Below the pieces are notes generated by a model. The model worked only from the letters and a program-made list of their open reading frames with translations, did no database searches and was not told the DNA's origin. Position numbers and translations under genes: made by a program. Of a stretch of 64,000 nt of DNA, positions 32,555 to 42,299 are shown piece by piece. The number at the start of each line of letters is the position of its first letter. Position 1 is the stretch's first letter. The DNA is from Periconia sp. R9002 (Eukaryota; Ascomycota; Dothideomycetes; Pleosporales; Periconiaceae), in assembly GCA_023627715.1 (NCBI GenBank), contig JAMAHW010000060.1:62001-126000 (forward strand), written 5' to 3'.

Positions 32555-32765
32555 TTCTCCTTGAAGCACTTCAGGCAAGAACCCCTCAACACGACGGGCG
32601 ACCAAGTCCGCATCGCCAACTCGACCAACTTCGCAATCTCCAAAACCATCGCCGCAGCGCACCTCGACATCGCCCCTGGCGCGCTGCGCGAAATGCTGGC
32701 ACCCTAACGCTGACGAATGGTCCTTTGTGATCTGCGGCCGCGCGCGGGGTCACCATCTTATATGT
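32555..32765 (+). pseudogene. Fragment of an oxalate-decarboxylase-like bicupin
   Basis: Reading FRQEPLNTTGDQVRIANSTN, then FAISKTIAAAHLDIAPGALR and EM, this matches the start of the second cupin of fungal oxalate decarboxylases. The next conserved words, WHPNADEWSFVI and CGRAR, lie one frame away; the lost base falls at the metal-binding HWHP motif, near 32692. Only this piece is convincing. A segment at about 31848-31890 (KEEDKYLFNS) may be a further scrap of the inter-cupin linker. The enzyme would have turned oxalate into formate and CO2. As it stands the fragment is non-functional. Confidence 0.75.
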
Positions 32766-33524
32766 ATTGTTTGCGGTGGTGATTCGGGGCCCCGGACATA
32801 GAATGAATCTTACTTGTAGCCGCATACTTCTCAAACTCCAAGACCCCTTACGTTACATTTAACTAACTTTATACCTGAGATATATTCGTGAAATGTCCAT
32901 CCAATTTCAATTGCAACGCCACTAGTTTTCTACATCTCGCGCTCTAATACCCTCCTCCCGTCTCCGTTTGTGTCGCCACTTAAGGCGCTGTGGAGTCGGA
33001 CTCAGAGACGACTAGGAGGACAAGATCCCAAGCTATCACTACGTCACATATCGAGAGGATTAATGGGTTATATCAATCAGATGTTCTGCGACCCCTGTAC
33101 CATGCCTAGTCATGTCGCGCCTTTGTACATCAAAACAATTGAGTGTCTAAGTAACCAATCATTCGCACTGTGACTCTGAGAAGTTGCAGGGAAGACGTCG
33201 ATTTGCGGCTTCTTTCTACCAAATAGCAGGTCAGATCCATCGTCCATGATTTTGATAGATCCATCATGTTGCTTTTGCCGTACAGTTATAATCTGTTCTG
33301 CTGTGATTTATAGTCATTGGTACTCGCACATATCCTACATACTCATTAATGTAGTTATAGATTTCTGGTTAAGGAAGTGGAGCATCTGGAAAACAGTCCG
33401 GATGGTTTGATACCTCCAATTTCATCAGCATTGCACGTGAACATTTGCCTTGGAAAATCAATAACCATGAACTGTGATCTGGTAGTGCTTGGACTATATA
33501 GGAGACATGATTGATTGAGGGATG
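32766..33524. other. Intergenic, no gene recognised
   Basis: Near 32855-32880 a short stretch (ttaactaactttatacc) recalls the inner part of the MITE-like element at 23200. Otherwise I see nothing. Confidence 0.35.
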
Positions 33525-33680
33525 GCGCAATACTATGGAAGAAGTCATACCTATGTAGGTATTTCTACAGAGAGCACGTGATATTGATCACGGGTTTGCA
33601 CACTCACTCAAATAAGCTATACGTAAATACTTGTTAGGCATTGAAGGAAGGGTGGGCGGCAGCAGAGGAACGTATGACAG
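33525..33680. repeat. Degenerate block C, copy 2
   Basis: Direct partner of 28160-28290, 5.4 kb away. Confidence 0.65.
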
Positions 33681-33784
33681 GGGTCGGAAAGCAGAGAGAC
33701 AGGTCGGCATTGGGCTCGAGGAGCAGGTGATTCAGGGTTCAATTATGTATCAATGATAGGGAGTCAGGGAACTTAGAAAGAAGC

Positions 33785-33960
33785 CAGCAGTTATTATATG
33801 CTCAATTGATCCTGGGTGAGCAGAGATTGTAAAAGCGAAGAAAGAAGAAAGCGTACTATAGTAGGCTGACATTGCAAAATTGCTACGTAAACATGAGGGT
33901 GAAGGACCTCTGAGCGGCGCGCCGGTTGAGGATTCCGAACTAGGATGGGGAGGTTGGAAA
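33785..33960 (-). pseudogene. Decayed fragment of a sugar porter gene
   Basis: At nucleotide level this matches part of the last exon of the intact sugar porter at 53702-56086, namely about 54455-54630. Shared words in order are gagattg, agagcgaaga, ctgtagtaggc and ctctgagc. Only about 170 bp remain and no frame is open across them. It records a duplication of that gene, or of a close paralogue, into the repeat-rich region. Confidence 0.65.
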
Positions 33961-34216
33961 GTCGAAGGGTGACATATGACGTATGACGGAGCACCACCTG
34001 CCCAACAGTCAAGATAGAACTTCACGGCATCGATCAATGATAAACAAATTGACTAGATTTAGAGCGCTACTGAACAGCAGGCAGCCCTGAGACCACGCCA
34101 AGGTACTAGTCATCCTCAGGGAGTGTTTTTATAGAGGTTTGCGCGTCCTCCCGCCCTCTGTGCAATGGGCAAGTGCCATAGTGCGCATACAGCAACACTA
34201 TGCCGCGATGTCATAT

Positions 34217-34382
34217 CGCGGCGCGACCCTCATAGCGAAAGATACTCGCGTGTCACGGCACTCCGGCGTGACCCTCATAGCGAAGGACATTCGCGTGTCA
34301 CCCGCCGTGACCCTCATAGCGAAAGATATTCGCGTGTCACCCGGCGTGACCCTCATAGCGAAAGACAGTCGCGTGTCACGGA
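34217..34382 (+). repeat. Tandem repeat, four units of 38-47 bp with inverted ends
   Basis: Four units each read gtgaccctcatagcgaaaga (first copy starts gcgac), a variable 4-5 bp, then cgcgtgtcac. Each unit starts gtgac and ends gtcac, so it can fold on itself. Spacers between units are 2-12 bp. It lies upstream of nothing obvious; the end of the GIY-YIG gene is 85 bp to the right. Confidence 0.85.
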
Positions 34383-34466
34383 CATACCGCTACCCTCTCG
34401 CGAACGAGTCACGATGTTGGAATGTGGATGTCTGCTTACCTAGCTTGAGGAAGCAAGGGTTCCTCC

Positions 34467-36794
34467 TTACACCTCATCATCATCCTCATCATCATCCTCT
34501 TCCTCCCGCAAGTCCTCGTCCAGCCCTGTCAGCCCTTTTGCCTTCGCTCGAATTTCTCGGCACTTATGCTTGGCGCAGACTCTACGACCGGCCACGAATT
34601 TAGAATTATCACGACTCGGGTTGGGACAGTCCCGATAAGCACACGGTGGTTTTCCCTCCTCCTCCTCTTCCTCATCCACGTCCTCGTTCAGCTTGGTCAA
34701 CCCTTTTTTCTTTGCGGCAGCTTCTCGTTTCGCATGCTTGTTGCAGACTTTACGACCGGCCAAGAATTTAGAAACCTGACTAATGGGGTTGGGACAGTCC
34801 ATATAAGCACACAGTTGGGTTTTCTTTTTCAACCTCTTTGGCTGGCGCTGTCGAGCCTCCTCCGACTCTTTGCTATCGTCTTCTCCCTCCTGCAAAATCC
34901 GCTTCCCCAACGTCTGCTCCCCCTTTTTTCCCGCAGTCCACTCCGCAGTCGCATGCGCTGCGCAGACATAACCATCCTTCACGAACTTAGAACGATTGGA
35001 AGTGGGATGCGGCTTCGGGCAGCCGAAATAACAACATCTTGCATCCTTTGGTTTGCAGCGCTTTTCGGCAACCATGTCCTTGACAGCTACCCCTTTTAGG
35101 TGCTCATCATAATGGCGACGGCACAAAAACACACCCGGATTAATCTGGTAATACCTCTTTCCACCAGGACAACCTATCGCAGAGCAAGTTTTCACTTTTG
35201 CGATCTTCCCCAGTCGTAACGACTCCTGTTTTGGCGTTCGGACCTTGTTCCTCCTACGCCATTTTTGACAGTTGGCGCATCGAATTTGGTCGGGTTTAGG
35301 ATGATCTGGGTCAATGAAAACCCAACGCCCCCGGCCAGGAGCTTTCCTTGGAAGAAGAACCCTCTTGCAATCGCCGCAAGGAGTCCCGGCTTTCCACGCC
35401 TCTCGCCATCCTTGTTTCCAAGGCGAGGTTTTGTTTAGCCCTGCTGGAGTGACCGGATCATCCAGCTGACATTGAGAGCGAAGCTCGGCATGTGCGGCGT
35501 AAAACTCGTCATGCATCAATCTCGCTCTCCTTTCACCTTCCGGGAATCGCTCACCAATATCGACTATAGTACCTTGAAAAGCCATAAAAACACCCTCGGC
35601 AAAAAGCACGAGAGCATTGCTGTCGTGGTATGTAGCAAGGCATCGAAGATTAATTCGACTCCTTGGCACTTGGATGGCGCAGTCGTGGTAGCCCTCACCT
35701 CTTAGCGTGAAATAGCTGTACCACCGTTGGAGGAGGCCCCATTCTCCTACTGCAGACCCCACGTATAGCTCCTTGTATGGAGCTTGGACCTGTTCAACGG
35801 CATCAAGATATATGCCCTTTTTGGTCAATTTCTGCAACTCGGGCTGCGGAATATTCTTGAGATCCGCAAAAGTAAAACCCGGTCGGCCAAGGGTCCAGAC
35901 AGCTGTTTCCTCAACGCCAGCCATGAACTTGTCAAACAAGACATGTGCGGGCATTTTCTTCAAATATCCGATATACGATGCGCACATGAGGTCGAGGTCA
36001 CCCATTTCAGCATGTTCTTTCAAATGCTGGATTATGGCACGGATTTTTGCCTCGAAATTCGCGCGATATTCCCTCTTTCGATTTTCCGAAAACTCCGAAC
36101 GGAAAAACGGGTTTCCGGCACGGTGATCAAGATGCCTGGTGAAACGAGGTGGAATCTGCAGATTAGCCTCCCCACCAAAGCCAAACTCCTCATCCACCAC
36201 CTCCTCCTCGAGGAACTCGTCGACATCATTGTTGTCTTCACCTTCGAAGGGGATCCACTCTGGCTCATCCTCATCTTCTTCCTCTTCCTCTTCCTCGTCT
36301 TCCTCTTCCTCGTCTTCCTCTTCCTCGTCTTCCTCGATCGGCATCCATTCCCCATCGTCCTCGTCAAATTTCTCACCAAATTGGACGGGACCCGATTGAT
36401 GGGGATGTGGATGGTCTTCCACAGCGGCAACGTCATGCTCGTCGCCAGTGGCTCGGTTTCGCTTCGAAACTCGAGATGAATTGCCCCGTTTCGGAGGGGA
36501 GGGGATATCTTCGTCGTCGACAAACTCATCGTCGACCGCAGCCCGGGTTCGCTTCGAACCCCTTGACAAACTACCCGCATCATCAGCAGGTTTGGGGGCT
36601 TTTGCCTTACCTTTTCCCTTGTCTTTCACAGAGGGGACTTCCAAATCGGCCAAGCCAAATCGATCGACTGCATCGTCGTAGTTGACATTGGTCGTGCCCC
36701 TAAAGCTTCGGCGAACTGGGGCGGGAGCAGCAACAGTTTCGGCACGGGCAGCAGCACCGGCCTTCTTCACGTTCTTGTTCATACGGGGAGCCAT
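34467..36794 (-). CDS. GIY-YIG-like nuclease domain protein with CCCH-type modules
   Basis: A single exon gives 775 aa. The chosen start, MAPRMNKN, is Met54 of a longer frame; the preceding 53 codons run through a (gtgaac)n microsatellite and look like leader. Residues 1-135 are basic with KR clusters (possible NLS), and 141-205 are very acidic. A helical region follows. GIY at 327-329 (KKGIYLDAV), YVG at 344-346 (ELYVGSA), Arg357 (LLQRW) and Glu400 (LFAEGVF) are arranged as in GIY-YIG nucleases. After that there is a CGDC...CANC ribbon (473-509) and four modules C-x4-C...C-x2-H at about 537-561, 588-614, 662-687 and 718-743, the last three sharing SKF-x-x(2)-G-x-x-VC-x(2)-H. I cannot name a known family with this combination. 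It may be a DNA-processing protein or derive from a mobile element. Confidence 0.75.
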   Translation of the reverse strand: MAPRMNKNVKKAGAAARAETVAAPAPVRRSFRGTTNVNYDDAVDRFGLADLEVPSVKDKGKGKAKAPKPADDAGSLSRGSKRTRAAVDDEFVDDEDIPSPPKRGNSSRVSKRNRATGDEHDVAAVEDHPHPHQSGPVQFGEKFDEDDGEWMPIEEDEEEEDEEEEDEEEEEEEDEDEPEWIPFEGEDNNDVDEFLEEEVVDEEFGFGGEANLQIPPRFTRHLDHRAGNPFFRSEFSENRKREYRANFEAKIRAIIQHLKEHAEMGDLDLMCASYIGYLKKMPAHVLFDKFMAGVEETAVWTLGRPGFTFADLKNIPQPELQKLTKKGIYLDAVEQVQAPYKELYVGSAVGEWGLLQRWYSYFTLRGEGYHDCAIQVPRSRINLRCLATYHDSNALVLFAEGVFMAFQGTIVDIGERFPEGERRARLMHDEFYAAHAELRSQCQLDDPVTPAGLNKTSPWKQGWREAWKAGTPCGDCKRVLLPRKAPGRGRWVFIDPDHPKPDQIRCANCQKWRRRNKVRTPKQESLRLGKIAKVKTCSAIGCPGGKRYYQINPGVFLCRRHYDEHLKGVAVKDMVAEKRCKPKDARCCYFGCPKPHPTSNRSKFVKDGYVCAAHATAEWTAGKKGEQTLGKRILQEGEDDSKESEEARQRQPKRLKKKTQLCAYMDCPNPISQVSKFLAGRKVCNKHAKREAAAKKKGLTKLNEDVDEEEEEEGKPPCAYRDCPNPSRDNSKFVAGRRVCAKHKCREIRAKAKGLTGLDEDLREEEDDDEDDDEV

Positions 36795-36840
36795 TCTATC
36801 TGAAGAGAATTTGAAATCTAGAAAAAAAAAACGAAAACTT

Positions 36841-36880
36841 GAACGTGAACGTGAACGTGAGCGTGAGCGTGAATGTGAAT
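36841..36880 (+). repeat. (gtgaac/gtgagc)n microsatellite
   Basis: Six to seven hexamers directly before the start of the GIY-YIG gene. On the gene strand they encode an SR-dipeptide run if translated, which is why the upstream Met is doubted. Confidence 0.85.
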
Positions 36881-37629
36881 CTTGGACAGAAAACTGTGTA
36901 CAGCGGCAGCAAAATCTCTTCAGATGTGTGTCTGGTGAAGAGGAATCAATCATTCCTATCTACAAGCCTCCAATATCCATTGCTCTTGTTGGGATATCAA
37001 GGGAAGGCACGATGGCTTCAATGCTGGTGGGGTGCCCACCCACCCCTAACACCTTACCATCTGTGCCTTCCTCTTCATCAAATGGTGCAATAGTATGACT
37101 CCAGCTTCACTCACATGCAATTGCCCTCGCTACATGGATTAGCATACAATTGTGGGCTGAGATCTAGGAAGCATCCCGAACTAGTACGGAAACGGTAGTA
37201 GATACCAATCCAACCACCTTGCTCAATTGCATGTTCTTCCGCTTTGAGCTTAACGCAGATTGACGAAAGAAAAGAAGGTTTTGGATGACGTGTGTTCATT
37301 TTGAGTACCTACGGAGAGGGGACGCGCCCGGGTGTCGCATGTCAGGAGGAGTCATGGCTTCTACGAATCAGAGGCTTCACCTACCATGCTACATGCCCGG
37401 GTACCCTATACGCGAATTCCTGGCGTAGAAAGTCTTCTGGTTGTGACTACTATGATGGCGGTGGGAAGTAAATGTAGAGTTACAGCGTTGAAGCGGGATA
37501 TGATGGAGGGTACATGTACGCGCGTAATTGCGTGTCAAGAATGAGCTGTTGTCGTGACTATACTCCGTTCTGGGTGTTCGAAACTCAAGATAGATGATTC
37601 GATTAGTTTACATGAGGCCGTGAACAATG
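36881..37629. other. Intergenic, no gene recognised
   Basis: Upstream region of the GIY-YIG gene. No repeat copy or coding signal was noticed. Confidence 0.35.
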
Positions 37630-38320
37630 AGATTGAACGCCTAGTAGGCCTCGCATTCAACATTGCGCAAGCGTATATTGTACCTATAGCATGCGCCCTG
37701 AACAACGAGTTAAATGATCTCCCTTTGCACCTGGCTCGTCCAGCAAGATCACAGTGTGTCGCCTGGCTATGTACCCGGAACAGACTTCGCGTCGACCCCC
37801 TTTCCATCCCCAAGTCAAGTGTCAACAATCAGGCACTTCTGCATACGTTGGGTTGGAATTCCGCTAAACGGCCGAGTATGGATGCGGCGGAACGTCCGGA
37901 GCAGCAAAAGGCTATATCTGGAGAACGATCGGGTTGGCCGCGATGAAATGGTCGAGATCTCAATCTTCTCTTTCTTTCTTGGCCATCCGCCTCGCGTCCG
38001 GGTAGGTCAATGGAGTCAACTGGCCCTCCGCCGTTCGGTTCTCTGCTGCCACCCTGTTCGAGCGATTTTCCACTTCCAAAATCCACGAACGACTCCGCTT
38101 GTTGGTATCTGAGGCTCGTCTTCTCCATCTTCCTCCTCCTCCTCTGATAGAGACAGCGATTCTGAGCCAAAACCATCACCTGAGAAGACCATGTTCGCGA
38201 AACAATGAGGGTTGGAGAAGCAGAAGCGTAAGGAGAAGCAGAAGCGTAAGGAGAAGGAGAAGGAGAAGGAGAAGGAGAAGGAGAAGGAGAAGGAGAAGGA
38301 GAAGGAGAAGGAGAACATGG
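37630..38320 (-). repeat. Dispersed repeat family R, copy 1 (inverted)
   Basis: The reverse complement of this block matches 42300-43100. Shared pieces are gcctcgcattcaacattgcg, cctatagcatgcg, tcaacaatcaggcacttctg (42890-42910 in the other copy) and the GAGAAG/cttctc array. Coding frames over it on both copies (for example SVNNQALLHTLGW) arise from the repeat. Confidence 0.75.
38250..38313 (+). repeat. (gagaag)n microsatellite
   Basis: About ten uninterrupted hexamers, preceded by two gagaagcagaagcgtaag units. Its mirror lies in the cttctcctg-rich part of the other R copy at 42300-42410. Confidence 0.9.
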
Positions 38321-40079
38321 TGGCAGAATTTGCACTCCGAACTCTCCTGTGAGCACCACCTGTTGCCGGAACGATCCCAACCCTTCCATCCCCATGACTT
38401 CGTGTATTCGGCTGACAGACAACAGCTGGATCGACGTGCTTGAGCAGTGGTTTTCGTGGGTAGGTGATCGCTAGGGTGGAGTCGGCTGGTGCGAGCAATT
38501 GTCAATATCTCGTAGTTGGGATTCAGTTCCAACGTCAGCAATTGGTATGGAAGTGTGAAGAGAAGAAAGATCATGAGAAGATTGGATGACATATAGGGGT
38601 GCAGAGCAACGAGCTGGACGAAGCATTTGAAGCCATCCACGCTAATCCTGAAGAAGCTTGGCTTGAGCGACCTGGGCAGGGCAGGGCAGGGCAGGGCAGG
38701 AGCACGTGGGGTTGGTCACTCAATGGCAAAAACAGCGTCGACTTGCATACTCTCGTCTCACTTGTACACTTCCAGATTTGATCTTCCTCTGTTCAGCCCG
38801 CGTGTGCGCAAATCCGCAGTGTGCCTGAGCAACTCTCTTCATCCACCGATTTCTTCTACACTCACCTCATATCATATATTCATGTATCCTTCTCATCGTT
38901 TTCACTGTGTACGAGCCACTGCGCCAATCGCCGCCACCTCACAACTATGCGTACGCAAACAGCAGGCTTCCTCAGGTCCCACATTTCCTCAGGTCCCACA
39001 TTGCAGTCTCGCACTATCGATCAAGTCTATTGAGCTGCGGCGCTGTATACACCCGTCGGAATGAGCGATGAAGAAAGCTCCAGTATTTTCATTCTTCCCC
39101 TCTCCTAGTCTCTCTTTGGCTTCTTTAGAGCACTAGGGTCTCTGTCTTCGTTCTTCTTCACCACCCACTCTTTCTCCGTCTCCTTTTACCAGAATTGAAT
39201 CACTGCGACAACAGCCGGCGGCAATAGCGACAGGACCCAGTGTCTACCTAGAAGCCAACACAAACTCATTTCCATTTTTTCCTTCCGCCGAAGTCCACAA
39301 CTATGTCCTATTCCTTTTTCGAGTCGACCAGTCACGCCAGTTTATACGTGTGAGGAGCGAGTGGGCTCAATATCGAGGTATTTCCTGTGGACATCAATGA
39401 TCCAACTGAGTTGGATTCAGGACAACCATAACCTATCTAGCCCTAGATTCTGGCGGCCTCTAACCCGAAGCAAGGCTGGGCGGAGTCTCAGCTCTTCCTA
39501 CCTTCCCACCGTATCAACCTTCTCGCTCAGGCCTCTGGCAGTTCCGCAAAAAATCCCGCATCCCAAATGACCAAAGCTGCACAATAGGTGGCTGATTGTA
39601 CACACCAGCCTGGAAACGAGGGTTGTGGAATATCTGAACGTCTGTATCCCCCGCAGATTTTGTGGCTCTGGCGACCCGCATCACGACCGCCTCCCCGACG
39701 AAGGGGACTCAAAGAGGGGGGGAAGAACCTGCAGCCAATACAGGGGGGAAAGATAAGGTGGCATTGGAGGAGGAGGATTGAGCCCCTGTCGCTGAAAGAT
39801 GCCATGTGGCAAACTTTGCACCGCATTCCTCCTCCTTCCTATCACGCGCACACTCGACTTCTGCGACACCATCTTCATCTTGTACAGAAAGCCGACGCAT
39901 CTTACAGAATATACGTTTCCACATTCCCAATGCTATTCAGATTGCTCTGTCGGCCGTTGCTCTCCGGCATATTAGAGTGCGTCCTCGTTCCCAGCTCTCT
40001 AACCCCATTGTTCTTCACGTATAACCTTTACTGGTCGCAAAGTTACAGACGACAGCACACATCATTGCTCGCCCATATG
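38321..40079. other. Non-coding region with small direct repeats
   Basis: Four ggcag/ggcagg units at 38682-38700 and a 15-bp duplication (cctcaggtcccacat) at about 38970-39001. Pyrimidine-rich stretches occur at 39100-39200. No gene is supported. Confidence 0.4.
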
Positions 40080-40430
40080 ATTTCTCTGTGAAGCGAGAGT
40101 GACGGCATTGAGGAACCCTCGAACGATAGCTCGGTCATTTGGTGGAACCCTCGAACGATAGCTCGGTCATTTGGTGGAACCCACCGATGGAATTGGGCGT
40201 TGAGCTGTGACCTTGGGCGGGAAGGGGGTTGGAGCATGCTCTGCAGCAAAGCATTCGGGTTACGTGTATCTAGCCAGGCGACACTTTAATCTTCATGGAG
40301 GCAAACAAGATGCAACGGAAGAGCACTGAGCTAATTTTCTGGGTGCATGCTCAAGGTATGGCGCACAAATAAAGCATACACTTGCGCAACCTGGCGTTCA
40401 ATCTTGTTGTAAACAAGCAAAACAACTAAT
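40080..40430 (+). repeat. Dispersed repeat family R, copy 2 (partial)
   Basis: The part from about 40200 matches 42915-43100 in the same orientation: gcaaagcattcg, tagccaggcgacact, gcatgct and cttgcgcaa in order. Confidence 0.65.
40112..40182 (+). repeat. Two perfect copies of a 32-bp tandem unit
   Basis: The unit begins ggaaccctcgaacgatagct and recurs exactly at 40144, with the first 7 bp of a third copy at 40176. Confidence 0.9.
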
Positions 40431-42299
40431 CTCAGATGCCTTGAGTTTCAAATGCACAGAAGAAGTACAGTGGAGAGAAGCAGAGTGTGATTCATTCGCA
40501 ACATAACAATGGCACATTCTTTAGACCCGATATGTATGTCATGCGCTTAACCCCCCTCGCCATCGATATCCTGAAATCCATTGTGTGATTCTGCCTATCA
40601 TCTCAGGAGGTGAACGGAGACCGCGCATACACTCAGCCAGCCCCCGGGATGTTACGGAATACTCAGGTCTGTGCCTCTGCTTGTACACGATAAAGATGGT
40701 GTTGAGTGGGCGGAGGTCCTCAGAGAAAGCGGGTGAAAAGTTTGCCGTCAGTGCAGCGACAGGAATCCCCTCTTTCTTCAATGCCACCTCCTCTTTTCCC
40801 TCTGTATTCGCCGCCATTTCCTGCTTTTTGAGTTCTCCTCGTCGAGAAGGCGGTCGTGTGAAACAGATCAGGACGGACACCGCTCGCAACGAGCCACTGC
40901 GCGAGCCACTGGAATCTCGCGGAGTCAGTACAAGGCAAGTTATGGTGGGAAATTGACAGAATATACTGACCACGCATCTATGTGGACTTCCAGAGCCGCC
41001 ACCTCCGCAGGGAGACAGAGACAGAAGGTATTCCACAGCCAAAGTATTGTTGGTGCACCTTATGTCAGTGCTCCCTTTCCCCAGCTTTTGCGTATAATCA
41101 ACCGCGTATTGTGTGGCTTTGGGCTTGTGCGTTGTGGGGTTTGTTGGGAACTTGCCAGACGAAGGAGCGAGAATGTTGGTCTGATGAAAAGGTGGGAAGA
41201 GCCGAGACTTTGTCCACCTGAAACCCCCAAGGTTGTGTCTGCCTCCTATCCGAACTGAAATGGATGTTCAAACAAAACGTTCTTGGCATGGACTTCGACG
41301 GGAAGAGGAAATGGAAATGAGAGGGTATCAAGTTCAGTTATTCACTAGATTCTGTCACTATCGCCGCCGATCGTTGTCACCGTGGTTCAATACTGGAAAG
41401 ACAGAGAGGAATAGTTGGTGGTGAAGAGCAAAGATTGAGACTCTATCGCTGTGTCAGGACGTCACACTCTAAAAAAGCCAAAGAGTGATTATCGGAGGGT
41501 GAAGATGACGATGCTACCATTCATACCAACGGGTCTAGACGGCGCTGCCCAATTGATCTGGTTAGCAGTGGCCCTAGGAGACTTGAGGAAGCTCGCCGTT
41601 CGCGTGATTGTGAGTTGTGGTGAAGGCGGTTTGGGTAGTGAATTGCCAACATCTCATGCAGAATGAAGAGGAGGAGAAGGGTGTTAGGTAAAAGGTCCAC
41701 GAATTAGAAGAAACTGGTGGTTGAAGAGCGTCGCTTTTGGCTTGCGGGGCGTTGGGCACGGCGGGTTGTCTGGGTGGTGATGGGTGCGTTACGAGGCACG
41801 CCGGGGGCTTCCGCACGCGGGCGGAACTGAGGAAAATCATATCATGGAGCAAGTGAGTGAGTGAGGCAAATGCGAGGCTACACTTCATGACGCTGCCTTC
41901 GCCGCTTGGTGTTGCCATGCAAGAGGCCAACCCCACGTGCTCCTGCCTCCCCACGCTCAAGCCAAGCCAAGCTTCTTCGGGATTAGCGTGATGCCCAGGT
42001 GGCTTCCAATGGATGCTTCACTCCAAGTCCTCCAGTGCTACAGCCTGTAATACGATTCATTTTTCTGTGATTTTTCCTTCACGCTCTCGCCCGAATTTCT
42101 GGCATTGGAATCAGACCAAGATGTGGACAATCGGTCGCACCAGCCCACGACACTCTTAACGACCACCTACCCACTGCTCGAGCACGCCCTTCCCGCCTGT
42201 CGGTCGTATACACGAAATTTTGGTGATGGAAGATTGCTTCAGCAGCAGGCGATGCTCACAGGAGGAGAGCCATCTTCTTCGAATATCTCTTACTGTTTC
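40431..42299. other. Non-coding or decayed region
   Basis: A minus-strand frame at 40539-41042 contains a plausible-looking stretch but no motif and no start context. Words near 40560-40600 (atcgatatcctgaaatccat) recur inverted at 43110-43150. Otherwise nothing is recognised. Confidence 0.35.

Noticed and set aside
26240..34100. CRISPR-like or phage-like array
   Set aside because: Repeats are irregular in length and spacing and the host is clearly a eukaryote.
36795..36953. Upstream 53-residue extension of the GIY-YIG protein
   Set aside because: It translates a hexanucleotide microsatellite and T-rich leader; the next Met begins a basic, natural-looking N-terminus.
40539..41042. Possible gene of 167 aa on the minus strand
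   Set aside because: No motif, no start context, and part of it overlaps words that recur inverted near 43.1 kb, so it is probably repeat-derived.
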